In this document: positions 17,661 to 28,200 of the stretch, piece after piece
Layout of the letters: the number at the start of each line of letters is the position of its first letter
Position numbering within the stretch: the stretch's first letter is position 1
Source: Bacteroidales bacterium
GTDB taxonomy: Bacteria; Bacteroidota; Bacteroidia; Bacteroidales; UBA932
Assembly (NCBI GenBank): GCA_017455065.1
Contig: JAFTBU010000049.1
Location: 244,811 to 308,810, forward strand
Direction: 5' to 3'
DNA length: 64,000 nucleotides
The notes under the pieces: generated by a model
What the model was told of the DNA's origin: nothing
What the model saw: the letters and a program-made list of their open reading frames with translations, nothing else
Databases searched by the model: none
Program-made: the position numbers and the translations under genes

Positions 17661-19808
17661 TTAATATTCCATGATGCCCCAGAGGTCGCGGAGTACCTGC
17701 TCGGGATCCCATTTCTCATTGAATGTCCAAAGGGCTGTGAACTCCCACTGCTCCCAAGGCTGGGGATGGGCCTCGGAAGTAGGGACCTTGTTCAGGTTGT
17801 TGGCAAGCCAGCCGGAGTGGCCTCCTTCACGGACATTGTTGTAGTAGATGTAGCGCTCACCCCAGACGCAGGGATCCAGCACCTGGTCGGAATATGCGTA
17901 GTGGATATTCTGGTCCAGGATGTTGGCGGACATGCGGCAGTTCAGGATGAAGAAGCTGGCATCGTGGTGGTAGCGGCCGAGCAGGGTCGGGCTGGCAGCG
18001 TCGAAGTTGGAGTCCTTGATGACGAATTTCTTGGTCTGGTCTCCGCGGCCGTCGTGCCATATCATGGCGCGGCCGTCGCCGTAGAAGTTGCAACGGGTGG
18101 CGAAGCACCATCCGCGAGGGCATACGAAGTCCACGCCGGGAGTGCTGACGTTCAGGTCGGCATGGTAGTACATGCCGTCGCCGCCGGGTGCCCAGAGTGA
18201 GAGGGCGTCATTGCCGGTGGAGTTGATGTTGCAATTGACAATGATGGTGCGGTCGGCCCTTCCCATCACCACCATGCGGTGCTGGATGGACTGGGGCATG
18301 TTGGGATTGGTGGGAGAAGCATCCATCTTGTTGGTGAAGGTGAAGCCGCTGATCACCAGGTCGGTGGCCTCGGCTGCGATGTTCACGATGGTGGTGCTGG
18401 CCCTGCGGCCGCCGGCTGCCTCGGCCATGGCCTTGGCGTCGTCGTCATTGATCTCGAAAATCACCTTTTCGCGGTCCTCGCCCACGAGCAGGATGCTAGG
18501 CTTGTTGACATTGAAAGTCTGGTGATAGGTACCTGCCAGTACGAGGATCTTGAAATATCCGTTGGCGGTGGCGGGAGCCTTGTCGATAGCTGCCTGCACG
18601 CTCTCGCCGGGCTTCACGACCACATCGAAGTCCTTGGGGTTCATCACGTGCTTGCGGAAGAGCTGGTAGACTCCGGTCTCGTTGCCGCCCTTTGAGGCGA
18701 GGTCGATCTTGGACTTGTACCTGGGATCGTTGGCCTTGATCCACTCGGCGTACTTGGGATAGAGGGCGGCTGCGTTGGAATTGTACCAGCTGTAGCCGTT
18801 GCGCCTCTCACGTCCTATCTGGGAGAGATACCTGCGGGGCAGGCCGTCACGGTCGCAGACATAGGGTTCGCAATGCGCCAGGTCGTAGAAACGGGCCCAG
18901 ATGGGCTGGGCTGCGGGATCCTCGACCAGGCGGGTGTTGCGCTCGCCGTCGATCATGCCTCTCTCGAGACGGTATCCGGTGATCTTGTAGGTGTCGAACC
19001 ACTTCATGGCTCCGTGGATGGCGGCCTTGATCCTCTTGTCGGGATTGGGCAGGCTCATCAGGAAGTCCACGATGCGGGCGCTCTCCATGGAGCAGTAGGA
19101 AGGCAACTCGAAAGCGCGGCCTCCGGTAGGCTGGAGGGTGACGGGATCATGCTGCTGGCACCATACGGTAGGCTGCTTCTTCACTATGATCTGGCACTTC
19201 AGCAGGCAGTCGAGGCCCTTGTCGTAGGCATTCTGGACGCGGGCTTTCAGTTCATCGCTCACCAGGGCTCCGTCGTAAGGGGCCTGGCCGTCCAGGATGG
19301 AACGGAACATGGTGAGCATGTTGATGATGTTGTTGTCGTTGAAGGTGATCTGCACCTGGTAGTGTGAAGGGTTGGGCCAGAACTGGGGCCAGCCACCGTT
19401 TTCATACTGTCCCATGAGCAGGTACTCGAGACCTTTGACGAAGCCTTCCTTGTACTTGGCATCGCCCGTAGCCTTGAAGACATTGGCCAGATGAGTCATC
19501 TGGCTCGTGGTGGCGTTGTTGTCCACAGTGGAATCGTCGGTGCGCTGCTTGTCGCGGAGCACCTGTGCCTTCTGCATCTCCGTCAGGGGCGCAGACATAT
19601 TGGTATTCTTGGGCCAGCCGCCGGTGACTCTCTGGTAGAGAAGCATCTGGTCGGCAGTCAGGATGGCCTGGGGTGATGAATAATTGACAGGACCAGCCGC
19701 TCCGCGGACCTGAGGTGCCTGGCGCTGGGGAGCGGCGCCCTGGGGAGGCTGTGCACCTGCGACGAGGGTCAGCAGGGCAAGCGCAAGGATGATGATTGGT
19801 TTCTTCAT
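17661..19808 (-). CDS. PL10 pectate lyase fused to CE8 pectin methylesterase
   Basis: 715 residues with signal peptide (LALALLTLVAGAQ). After a Pro/Gln linker, residues about 45-385 are a PL10 alpha/alpha-toroid lyase: VTGGWPKNTNM, NGGWPQFWPNPSHYQ and ITFNDNNIINML carry the catalytic-region signature. Residues about 400-715 are a CE8 beta-helix (VVVKPGESVQAAIDKAP, NDALSLWAPGGDG, GVDFVCPRGWCF). One chain can thus remove methyl esters and cut the exposed galacturonan by beta-elimination, giving unsaturated ends for KdgF. Middle gene of a three-gene unit, 20 bases after the CE8 gene. Confidence 0.92.
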   Translation of the reverse strand: MKKPIIILALALLTLVAGAQPPQGAAPQRQAPQVRGAAGPVNYSSPQAILTADQMLLYQRVTGGWPKNTNMSAPLTEMQKAQVLRDKQRTDDSTVDNNATTSQMTHLANVFKATGDAKYKEGFVKGLEYLLMGQYENGGWPQFWPNPSHYQVQITFNDNNIINMLTMFRSILDGQAPYDGALVSDELKARVQNAYDKGLDCLLKCQIIVKKQPTVWCQQHDPVTLQPTGGRAFELPSYCSMESARIVDFLMSLPNPDKRIKAAIHGAMKWFDTYKITGYRLERGMIDGERNTRLVEDPAAQPIWARFYDLAHCEPYVCDRDGLPRRYLSQIGRERRNGYSWYNSNAAALYPKYAEWIKANDPRYKSKIDLASKGGNETGVYQLFRKHVMNPKDFDVVVKPGESVQAAIDKAPATANGYFKILVLAGTYHQTFNVNKPSILLVGEDREKVIFEINDDDAKAMAEAAGGRRASTTIVNIAAEATDLVISGFTFTNKMDASPTNPNMPQSIQHRMVVMGRADRTIIVNCNINSTGNDALSLWAPGGDGMYYHADLNVSTPGVDFVCPRGWCFATRCNFYGDGRAMIWHDGRGDQTKKFVIKDSNFDAASPTLLGRYHHDASFFILNCRMSANILDQNIHYAYSDQVLDPCVWGERYIYYNNVREGGHSGWLANNLNKVPTSEAHPQPWEQWEFTALWTFNEKWDPEQVLRDLWGIMEY

Positions 19809-19828
19809 TGATATCTGTATTATCGGGA

Positions 19829-21325
19829 TTATCTTCTGGGATCCCAGCCGTTCAGCACATAGGCGGGATTGCGGTAGTTCCTGAGTATCTCAGCGTCCTT
19901 CTCGGCGTCAAGCTGACGGGAAAGAGGGTCGCGCTGTGACACGTCCACGGGAAGTCCGGTGTCGGCGTCGCGGGTATTGAACTCGAGCATGGTCTGGCTT
20001 TCCATGCCGATATGGCTCCAGCCCTTGGGATTCAGGCCGCGGACGAGGCAGTCGATGACGACGAGCTCAGCATCGGGATAGCCCATGTGAGGCTGGGTGT
20101 TGGTGCGGCCATAGTCGAACATGCCCTGCTTGGCCTCCATGAGGCACTCCACGAACACGTCGCCGTGGGAAGGCTTGAAGTTGCGGACCCAGGACATGGG
20201 ACCGCCGCCGTTCAGGATGTGGCAGCGATATGCAAACACAGCTCCGCGTCCGAGCATGGAGTCACCTGCACCGTCGAGCTTGCAGCCCTCGAGGTAGATG
20301 GTTCCGTTGAGCTGCCATGCATCACCGGTGCCCACGAGGCAGGAACGGTAGATGGCGATGCGCTCGCCGTTGACCAGTATGCCCTCTGCCTGTCCCCAGA
20401 CGTCGGTGGCGATGTACATGTCCTCGATGGTGATGTCGCGGCAGTTGTCCACGGTGAAGGCGGCGCGCCTTGAAGGGAAGGTGCCGGCCATCTCATTGGT
20501 CTTGTAGTTGGTGGGATGGGGGTTGAAGACTTCACTGTTGGCATAATGGACTATGGTGCGGTCCATGCCTTCGCCGCGGATCACGACGTTGGACTTGTTG
20601 CGGAAGTAGACGATCTCTTCGTATTCACCGCGGGCGACCTGGATGACGGTGCGCTCCTTGCTCCAGTCGGGGATGTAGTCCAATGCTCCCTGGACGGTGT
20701 TGAAGTCGCCGGTACCGTTGCAGTTGACCATCAGGAAATGAGGGTCCTTGGGGCCTTCAGCCTTGGTCTTGAATTTCCACTCGTTCTTGCGGACGCCGCG
20801 GAAATTGCCGCTCTTGATGACACCGTTGTCGATGGTGACATAGTACTCGTGGCCGTACTCCAGCATGTTGTTGTGGAGGTAGATGATGGCGGTGGTGTCA
20901 CGCACGAGTATGGGATAGAAGTGGAAACCGTCGGTGAAGCCGCCGATGATGGTCAGCTGATACTCGGTGTTCGAGGTGGGGTCGGCTCCGCATGAAGGGG
21001 TGCCGGGGACGGTGTTCTTGTTGGTGGGGATGGTCGTACGGCTGTAGTCGTACGGGGTCTTCATGTAGTCGCACTCAGGTCCGTACTGGCGGCCTCTGGT
21101 GGGTCCTGCGGGGATGCTCAGGTCGAGCTGGTCGACGAGTTCGTTCGTAGCAGCATCATAGACGCGCACGAAGCCTTTGTCTCCGAGGGTGGGTGCCTCA
21201 GAGAAGGTCAGTACGAGATGGGTGTCGGGATTTACATTGTCGGCTCCTTTGGCAGGGAAATATGCCGGGCCGGCCTGGGCGGCTGCCATCATAGGCAGGG
21301 CCATAAGCAACAGTTTGAGTAACAT
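19829..21325 (-). CDS. CE8 pectin methylesterase with N-terminal Ig-like domain
   Basis: The start at 21325 is chosen because it opens a signal peptide (MLLKLLLMALPMMAAAQ); the frame extends 14 residues further without one. 498 residues. Residues about 20-190 form an Ig-like, bacterial surface-type domain (NPDTHLVLTFSEAPTLG). The CE8 helix follows (GTGDFNTVQGALDYIPD, GTFPSRRAAFTVDNC, GAGDSMLGRGAVFAYRC). It de-esterifies homogalacturonan. Paralogue of the next gene upstream. It has its own perfect -7 box about 45 bases before the ATG and leads the PL10-CE8 and GH28 genes. Confidence 0.92.
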   Translation of the reverse strand: MLLKLLLMALPMMAAAQAGPAYFPAKGADNVNPDTHLVLTFSEAPTLGDKGFVRVYDAATNELVDQLDLSIPAGPTRGRQYGPECDYMKTPYDYSRTTIPTNKNTVPGTPSCGADPTSNTEYQLTIIGGFTDGFHFYPILVRDTTAIIYLHNNMLEYGHEYYVTIDNGVIKSGNFRGVRKNEWKFKTKAEGPKDPHFLMVNCNGTGDFNTVQGALDYIPDWSKERTVIQVARGEYEEIVYFRNKSNVVIRGEGMDRTIVHYANSEVFNPHPTNYKTNEMAGTFPSRRAAFTVDNCRDITIEDMYIATDVWGQAEGILVNGERIAIYRSCLVGTGDAWQLNGTIYLEGCKLDGAGDSMLGRGAVFAYRCHILNGGGPMSWVRNFKPSHGDVFVECLMEAKQGMFDYGRTNTQPHMGYPDAELVVIDCLVRGLNPKGWSHIGMESQTMLEFNTRDADTGLPVDVSQRDPLSRQLDAEKDAEILRNYRNPAYVLNGWDPRR

Positions 21326-21368
21326 AGCTACAATTATATGGTTAATATTGGACAATTCGACATGCATT

Positions 21369-21376
21369 CAAAGTTA
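21369..21376 (-). promoter_or_regulatory. -7 box for the CE8 - PL10/CE8 - GH28 unit
   Basis: Minus strand reads TAACTTTG, a full match to TAnnTTTG, in the 105-base gap between the two CE8 genes. It gives a leader of roughly 40 bases. Confidence 0.5.
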
Positions 21377-21430
21377 GCAAAAATTATCCGCATTACCACA
21401 CACATGATCCCCTATTTTTTCCACTCCGGA

Positions 21431-22975
21431 TCAGTTCACCCGGGAATCGGGCTTCCAGCCGTCGAGCACCCAGGCAGGGTTGCGGTAGCTGGCGATGAGC
21501 CCGGCGTCGCGCACGGCATCCAGCTGGCGCGAACGCTTGTTGCGCCCGGAATAATCCACGGGAGCACCTGTGTCGAGATCCCTGGTATTGAACTCATACA
21601 TGCGCTGGGTAGGCTGTGCGATCAGGCTCCATCCCAGAGGGTTGAAATTCTTGGTCTTGCAATCGATCACCACGAACTCCGCAGCAGGGTAAGGCAGAGC
21701 CGTATTCTTCGCGGCATCTTCATTGGTGCCGGTGCGGGTCCAGTCTGCGGGACGATCGCTCGTACTCTCGAAACTGCACTCCACGAAGACGTCGCCGTGG
21801 TGTCCTTCGGTATTGCGGACATAGGAGAATGCTCCGCCTTCATTGCGCAGGGCGCAGCGGTATCCGAACACGGTGCCGCGGCCCAGGAAGGTGTCTCCCC
21901 CGCCGTCCACCTCGCAGGATTCCATGTAGATGCGTCCGTTGGCCTGGACGGCGTCACCCGAGCCGATGATATGGACTCCGTAGAGGGCGATCTTGTCGCC
22001 GTTTATAAGGATACCCTCGGCCTGTCCGCGAAGGTCGGTGGCTATGGTCATGTCGTAGATGCTGATGTCGTTGCAATTGTCCAGCATGAACGCGGCGCGT
22101 CTCGAAGGGAAGGTGCCCGGCCATTCGTTGGTCTTGAGCAGGAGCGGATGGGGGTTGAAGACTTCATTGTTGGGATAATGCACCTTCGTCGCCTCCTTTC
22201 CGGCGCCGACGAGCTTGATATTGCTCTTGTTACGGGTATAGACAATCTCCTCGTAGTCCCCCGCCGCCACCGTCACCACGGTCTCGCGGTCGGTGAAATC
22301 GGGGATGAAATCGAAGGCTCCCTGCACGGTGCTGAAATCCCCGGTGCCGTCGGCAGCGACGGTGAGGTTCCAGGGGTCGCGGGGACCGGACTTCTTGGTG
22401 GAGAATGCCCAGGTCTTGCCGGCTATGCCCTCGAAACCTTCGCACACGATGGCCTCCGGGTCAATGGTGATATAGTACTTGTGACCGTACTCGAGCATGT
22501 TGTTGTGCAGGTAGATGGTGGCCACATTGCCATGGATGATGACAGGGTGGAAATGGAACGCGTCGGTGAATCCTCCGATGATGTTCAGCTGATAATCGGG
22601 AGGCGTCGGCTCAGCCTGGGGGCAGGACGGGGTGCCGGGGACGGTGTTGCGGTTGGTCGCCATCTCAGTGCGGCTGTAGTCGTACGGGACCCTCAGGTAG
22701 TCGCACTCGGGGCCGTAGGAGCGCCCGCGGGTGGGGCCGGCTGGGATGCTCAGGTCGAGCTGGTCCACGAGTTCGCCCGAAGCGGCGTCGAAGACCTTGA
22801 TGAAGCCGGAGTTGCCGACGGTCGGAGTACCGTCGAAACTCAGGATGAGGTGGGTGTCAATATTGACGTTTTTCGCTCCCTGAGAAGGGAAGAGGCTGAC
22901 TCCCTCGGGAGCCGAAGGCTTGCACGCAGCCAGCAGGAACAGCGCGGCGACGGCGGCAAATGACAATTTTTTCAT
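21431..22975 (-). CDS. CE8 pectin methylesterase with Ig-like domain, lipoprotein
   Basis: 514 residues, lipoprotein signal (AALFLLAAC, Cys18). Same layout as the CE8 downstream: Ig-like region NIDTHLILSFDGTPTVG, then a CE8 helix with GTGDFSTVQGAFDFIPD and GGGDTFLGRGTVFGYRC. Long stretches, including QLDLSIPAGPTRGR and the GTPSC block, are nearly identical in the two, so this is a tandem duplication. The copies differ in anchoring: this one is a lipoprotein, the other has a cleavable signal without Cys. They may work at different sites or on different methylation patterns. Confidence 0.92.
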   Translation of the reverse strand: MKKLSFAAVAALFLLAACKPSAPEGVSLFPSQGAKNVNIDTHLILSFDGTPTVGNSGFIKVFDAASGELVDQLDLSIPAGPTRGRSYGPECDYLRVPYDYSRTEMATNRNTVPGTPSCPQAEPTPPDYQLNIIGGFTDAFHFHPVIIHGNVATIYLHNNMLEYGHKYYITIDPEAIVCEGFEGIAGKTWAFSTKKSGPRDPWNLTVAADGTGDFSTVQGAFDFIPDFTDRETVVTVAAGDYEEIVYTRNKSNIKLVGAGKEATKVHYPNNEVFNPHPLLLKTNEWPGTFPSRRAAFMLDNCNDISIYDMTIATDLRGQAEGILINGDKIALYGVHIIGSGDAVQANGRIYMESCEVDGGGDTFLGRGTVFGYRCALRNEGGAFSYVRNTEGHHGDVFVECSFESTSDRPADWTRTGTNEDAAKNTALPYPAAEFVVIDCKTKNFNPLGWSLIAQPTQRMYEFNTRDLDTGAPVDYSGRNKRSRQLDAVRDAGLIASYRNPAWVLDGWKPDSRVN

Positions 22976-22995
22976 GGTACAATGGATTGGTTCCG

Positions 22996-23003
22996 TAAAT
23001 ATA
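22996..23003 (-). promoter_or_regulatory. Probable -7 box for the lipoprotein CE8 gene
   Basis: Minus strand reads TATATTTA followed by CGGA. The same TATATTTACGGA string precedes the second SusC gene (33977-33984), suggesting a shared box of the form TAnnTTT(G/A). It lies directly after the SusD terminator. Confidence 0.4.
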
Positions 23004-23005
23004 AC

Positions 23006-23033
23006 AAAAAAGGAGCCGCATTGCTGCGGCTCC
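23006..23033 (-). terminator. Rho-independent terminator after SusC/D pair 1
   Basis: Minus strand: a 9-pair perfect stem GGAGCCGCA / TGCGGCTCC with a 4-base loop, then TTTTTT. It separates the SusC/D transcript from the CE8 gene downstream. Confidence 0.9.
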
Positions 23034-23061
23034 CCAAAAAGATGAAGATAAGGGATATCTG

Positions 23062-25227
23062 TTAATATCCGGGATTCTGCATTGCGTTCTTCTCCTCAGT
23101 GGTCAGAGGCTTGCCATCCTTGGTGATATTGTCCAGGAAAGTCTGGGGGATGGGGCGCACATAGTGGACCGCCGGGTCGAAGCTTCCGCCGTAGGCACTC
23201 TCATAAGCCCTGCCGTTGAAGTAGTCGACCGACTTGCCGGCCACGTCCTTCATCTGCTTGCTGTAAGCGGTGTCGTTGAAGTACAGACGCTTCTCGAGAG
23301 TCTTGGTACGGGAAAGATCCTGCCAACGGATGAGCTCGCCGTACATCTCGCGGGACTTCTCGTCGAGGAGGAAGCAAAGGGCCTTGTCATAATCGGAAGT
23401 ATAGCCGAGTTTGCTCATGATGGCCTGGTCCTCCTTGGGGTATGAAGCCTTGGTCACGAGAGGAAGGCTGGACGCGGTAGCGTTCTTTGCGGCACGGACT
23501 GCGGGATCGTCCCAACCACCGATGGAATAGTAGTAGCTGTTCTGAGGATAGTAAGAGCAGTTGTGGTCCAGACCCTTGAGGTCCTTGCGGAAGATATTTC
23601 CGAAGTAGGCCTGGCCGCCGTCCACATAGTGGTCGCGCTCTTCGCCTGCCTTGAACTGGGCGCGCTCGCGGATGGGCTGGATGGCAGCGAGACCTTCGTC
23701 GATCTTGCCCTGGCGGATCAGAGCCTCAGCCTTGAAGAAGTAGTCTTCAGCGGAACGGGCGTTGACCACGTCACGGTAGCTACCGTTTGCGAATGCAGGG
23801 GTGGCACCGTCTATGAACTTGCTGATGGAGCAGTACAGACGCTCATCCTGACGGGGGATGAGGCAGGTTCCGATAGGCTCGTCGCTTCCGCCGGGCTCAT
23901 CGTAGACCAGCAGGGATGCAATGGCGGGGATGTACTTGCCGGTACGGTAGTCGATGCGGCTGTACGGAGTCTTGGGCACACCGTTGTAGGTCTTCACGAC
24001 CTCGTCCTTGTAGTACTTCTGGCCATAGTCCTCACGGTTGATGATGAACATGGTGCTGAGGTACTCGCCCTCGTCGCTGGGGAAATACTCTCCGGCTATG
24101 ACTTTGGTGTTGTCACCGAGGGTGAGGGTGCTCTTGGCACGGCCGGTATTGGTGACGCAGCTGTTGACGGCGAAGGTCATACGGATGGACTTCCAGATAC
24201 GGGAGTCGTTCTCCAGGTCGTACAGATAGTAGCAGTAGCGGGGGCTGGGTTTCATACGCTGGTAAGGACGGCCGCCGGGCACGTCACGTTTCATCAGCGC
24301 GAAAGCCTCATACCAGGGGATGTACATCTGATAATAGTCGGCTCCGACGATCATTGCGGCGGTCTCATAACCGGTGTTACCCATAGCCAGCACTATCTCG
24401 GTGTTGGTCTCGGTGATGGAGCTGTCGTACTCGGTGAAGTTGTTGAACAGGTCGTTGTACTCTGAGACGAGAGGATGGGCGGCGATCACGATGTCGGCAT
24501 ACTTGATGCACTCCTTGAGGTCCTCTTCACGATACTTGGCGTTCCAGTCGTTGTTGATCTCGGAAGCCCTCCAGAGGTGGGCCTTTGCGAGATAGTGGGC
24601 TGCAGCATATTTGGTGAAGTGGTTGGTCACAGCCTGCCTTGCATCACCTGTAAGCATACCGTAGGCAGCCTCGAGATCGGGGATGATGAGGTTGTACACC
24701 TCTTCGCGGGTCTGGCGGCTGAACTCACGCTCAGGCTCGGTGACGGGCTTCGTAACCAGAGGGACATCGCCGAACTGGCTGACCAGGAACAGGTAGCAGA
24801 AAGCGCGGGTGAAATAGGCATAACCGAGGGTCTCGTTCTTCAGGGCCGATCCTTCCAGGACGTCCGCCTTGGCGATGATAGTGTTGGCCCTGCCTATCCA
24901 CTGATAATAGAGATCGAACATTCCGGCAGTGGAGTTAGGGCTGATACGGGCGTCGTAGGAGTTCCAAACTTCACCCTGGGTATCGCTACCGGCAGTCATT
25001 TCGTCGGTACCGTTCTGGATGTAGTTCCAGGAGGCACGTGCGTAGTAGTCCTGAAGGACACCTGTCAGACCGTGGGCCATGGAATTCAGGCCCTCTGGAG
25101 TATTGAGGTAGTCGGACGAAGCCGCATCCCTTTTAGTCTCCTTAAGGAATTCGTCTGTGCAGGAGGTAGCCAGCAGCAGAGCTGCCGCCATAAGCGAATA
25201 CGCTATAGTTTTTATCATAGTTTTCAT
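23062..25227 (-). CDS. SusD-like nutrient-binding lipoprotein (pair 1)
   Basis: 721 residues, lipoprotein signal ending LLLATSC. RagB/SusD family: an N-terminal DEFLKET start and TPR-like helices, and the C-terminal end (YVRPIPQTFLDN) typical of the family. It binds glycan at the cell surface and delivers it to the SusC channel encoded 14 bases upstream. It is longer than many SusD proteins. Near twin of the SusD at 28591: the first 25 residues after Cys and the last 30 are almost the same. The locus suggests a pectic oligosaccharide ligand, but ligand identity is not visible. Confidence 0.95.
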   Translation of the reverse strand: MKTMIKTIAYSLMAAALLLATSCTDEFLKETKRDAASSDYLNTPEGLNSMAHGLTGVLQDYYARASWNYIQNGTDEMTAGSDTQGEVWNSYDARISPNSTAGMFDLYYQWIGRANTIIAKADVLEGSALKNETLGYAYFTRAFCYLFLVSQFGDVPLVTKPVTEPEREFSRQTREEVYNLIIPDLEAAYGMLTGDARQAVTNHFTKYAAAHYLAKAHLWRASEINNDWNAKYREEDLKECIKYADIVIAAHPLVSEYNDLFNNFTEYDSSITETNTEIVLAMGNTGYETAAMIVGADYYQMYIPWYEAFALMKRDVPGGRPYQRMKPSPRYCYYLYDLENDSRIWKSIRMTFAVNSCVTNTGRAKSTLTLGDNTKVIAGEYFPSDEGEYLSTMFIINREDYGQKYYKDEVVKTYNGVPKTPYSRIDYRTGKYIPAIASLLVYDEPGGSDEPIGTCLIPRQDERLYCSISKFIDGATPAFANGSYRDVVNARSAEDYFFKAEALIRQGKIDEGLAAIQPIRERAQFKAGEERDHYVDGGQAYFGNIFRKDLKGLDHNCSYYPQNSYYYSIGGWDDPAVRAAKNATASSLPLVTKASYPKEDQAIMSKLGYTSDYDKALCFLLDEKSREMYGELIRWQDLSRTKTLEKRLYFNDTAYSKQMKDVAGKSVDYFNGRAYESAYGGSFDPAVHYVRPIPQTFLDNITKDGKPLTTEEKNAMQNPGY

Positions 25228-25241
25228 ATCGAATGCCTTCT

Positions 25242-28200
25242 TTAGAATCCAACATTGAGACTGAACACAAGACCCTTGTTGTAGGAGAGGCCGCCAGTAT
25301 CGCCGTCACGCCAGAACGCGCCCTGATAGATGGAGAACGGGTTCTTCAGCTGGACGGACACCTTGAGAGAACTGAGTTTGACCTTGCGGACAATATCAGA
25401 AGGGACATTGTATCCGATAGCGATCTGACGCACCTTGAACCATGAACCGTCACGGTAGAAGAGGTAGCCGCAGTAAGCGTCGCCGCTGCCGGAAGTCTGG
25501 TAACGAGGCTTGTTGAAGGCCTTGGGATCCTTGTTGTTCTCGTTCCAGTAGTTGAGGCTGTAGGTAGCGCTTCGGGCGCCCTGGCCGTTACCGGTGTTGA
25601 TAAGGAAGCCGAAGTTACCGTACATGAAAATCTGCATCTCCCAGTTCTTGTAACGCAGGGTGTTGTTGAAGCCGAGGTTCCACAGAGGTGAGGAGTTGCC
25701 GAGGATCTTCATATCGTTGTTGGCGTCGATCTTATAGTCTCCGTTCTGGTCTATGACCTTGGTATAACCAGGCTGGAAGTTGTGGCGGTTGGCGTTGAAC
25801 TTGGCCATTTCCTCGAGGTCTTCGGGAGAATCGGTCCAGAGGCCGTCGGTCTCATAGCCGTAGTTGACGCTGATAGGATAGCCGATGAACAGACGGGATG
25901 ACACCATGTCTTCCTTGCCCTTCTGGAGTTCGATGATCTTCTGGGTGTTGTAGCCGAGACTGATCGTAGAACGCCATGAGAAGTTCCTGGTCTGGATGTT
26001 GGTGGAGTTCAGAGTGAAGTCGAAACCATAGTTGGTCACCTTTCCGACGTTGTCGCTGGTGCCTGAGTATCCTGAAGCGGAAGGCAGCTGGACGGAGAAG
26101 ATAAGGCCGTTGGTGTTGTTCTTATAGACATCGAAGACTCCGGAAATACGGCCGTGCAGGATGGCGAAGTCGATACCGGCATTCATCTGGGTCGTGGTCT
26201 CCCAACCGATGGAGTTGTTGGACAGGGTGGTCGGGATGATGTAGGTGGTCTCAGGTTCAGAACCGAAGTCCACGGTACGCGAAGTCAGCAGGTTCTTGGT
26301 GCTGTAAGTACCGACGGAATAGTTGCCGGTCTTACCCCAACCGAGCCTGAGTTTGAGCTGGCTGAATATGTCCTGACCTTTCATGAACGGCTCCTGGTCT
26401 ATCCTCCAACCGAGGGCGACTGAAGGGAATCCATGCCATTTGTGACCTTCGCCGAGCTGTGAAGCACCGTCATAACGGTAGGACAGGGTGACGAGATAGC
26501 GGTTCTTGTAGTTGTAGGCTACGCGGGCCATGTAAGAAGCCATCTGGGTCTCGGTGAGGGAGTTGTAGGACGGGCTGTTGAGCACGCTGACGGACTTGGG
26601 GTCAAGTCCCCAGTAAGCCTGGGAGAGTCCGAGTGCTACACCGGTACCGCTCATGGAATAGAGCTGGGTGCTCATGGAAGCCATGGCCTCCTGAAGCAGG
26701 GTCACATCCACGCTGTGGTCACCAAAGACGCGGCTGTAAGAAATGATGTTGTCCAAAGTCCAGGAGAAGTTCTTGCTGGCGTTGGAGCTCACATAGTCGG
26801 TACCCTGGGACATACGGTTGGCGCATTCTGCGGACAGGTAGCGATAGCCCTGCCTGAAGGACATCTGAGGACCGAAGGTGGTCTTGAAGGTGAGGCCCTT
26901 GAGGGCATCCCAGATCTTTTCGAAATTGAACTGGGTGTAGAAGGTACCCGAGAAGTTCATGTTGAGGTTGCGGATGTCGGAGTTGCCGACCTCACCGATC
27001 ACGGTAGCGACTATTTCGTCGGCACCCGGATAGATGACCCTGGAGCCGTCCTCATTGTAAGGAACTGCATATCTGTAGAATGCACGGCCTTTCTCGTGGA
27101 GGGATGCTGCATAGCTGTTGCCACCTACGCCGTTGCCGCCGTCGATACCGTAGAGCTGCTCGGAGTAGCGGGCGTTGATGGAACCTCCCATTGAGAACCA
27201 GTCGACAGGGGTGACGTCCACGCTGGTGCGGAAGGTGTAGCGCTTGAAGTCCTGTCCGATGTTGGTACCCTGGTTGTCAAGGAAACCCATGGAGGTGTAG
27301 GCGCGGACACGGTCGTTACCGTAGCTGGCAGAGAGGGTGTGCTCCTGGGAAACACCGATGCGGTCGGTAAACTGGGTCCAATCGGTGTCGATGACCTTGG
27401 AGCCGTCCCAATGGAGTTTGGACTGGTCATAGTTGCCTGACGCCCAGTCGGCATAGCTGATGCCCCAACCGCGGAGGATGTTGGCCCAGCTGGCAGGGTC
27501 GACGGTAGGACCGCCGTAGAGCAGGGTCTCGGCATCACCGGCGATCGTAGGCTCGTCGGCGCGGGGACCGGAGCCTGCATAGTACTTAGCCCAACGGCGC
27601 CACTGGATGGCTTCCTGAGCGGTCATCGTGGGCAGCACATCGTAGATCTTTTCCAATGTGACATTGGTGGTGTAATTCAGGGTGAAGCGTCCGCTGTAAC
27701 CTTTCTTGGTGGTCACGAGCACGACACCGTTACCGCCCTGGGCACCGTAGATAGCCGTTGCGGAAGCGTCCTTGAGGATTTCGATGGATTCGATATCCTG
27801 AGGGTTGAGCATGTCGAGGCCGACACTGCGGGAAATGACACCGTCGATCACGATCAGAGGGCTCGAGCTCGCATAGATGGAGTTGCGGCCACGGATCTGG
27901 ATGGATCCTGTCGAACCAGGACGGAGACCTGCGGTGGAAACGGAAACACCGGCTGCCTTACCCTGCAGAGCTTCGATGGCGTTGTTGACAGGGTTCGCGG
28001 TGAGTTCCTGCGCGGTGACTGAAACCATGGCTCCGGTAACGTCGCTCTTACGCATCGTACCGTAACCGACGACCACAGTTTCTTCCAGGAGAGTAACGTC
28101 CTCATCGAGGACTACACGGAGATTGTTTGCAGCATTGACCTCCTTGGTCACATATCCTACGCAGGATATTTCAAGTCTGGTTCCGGCTGCGACTGCAAGA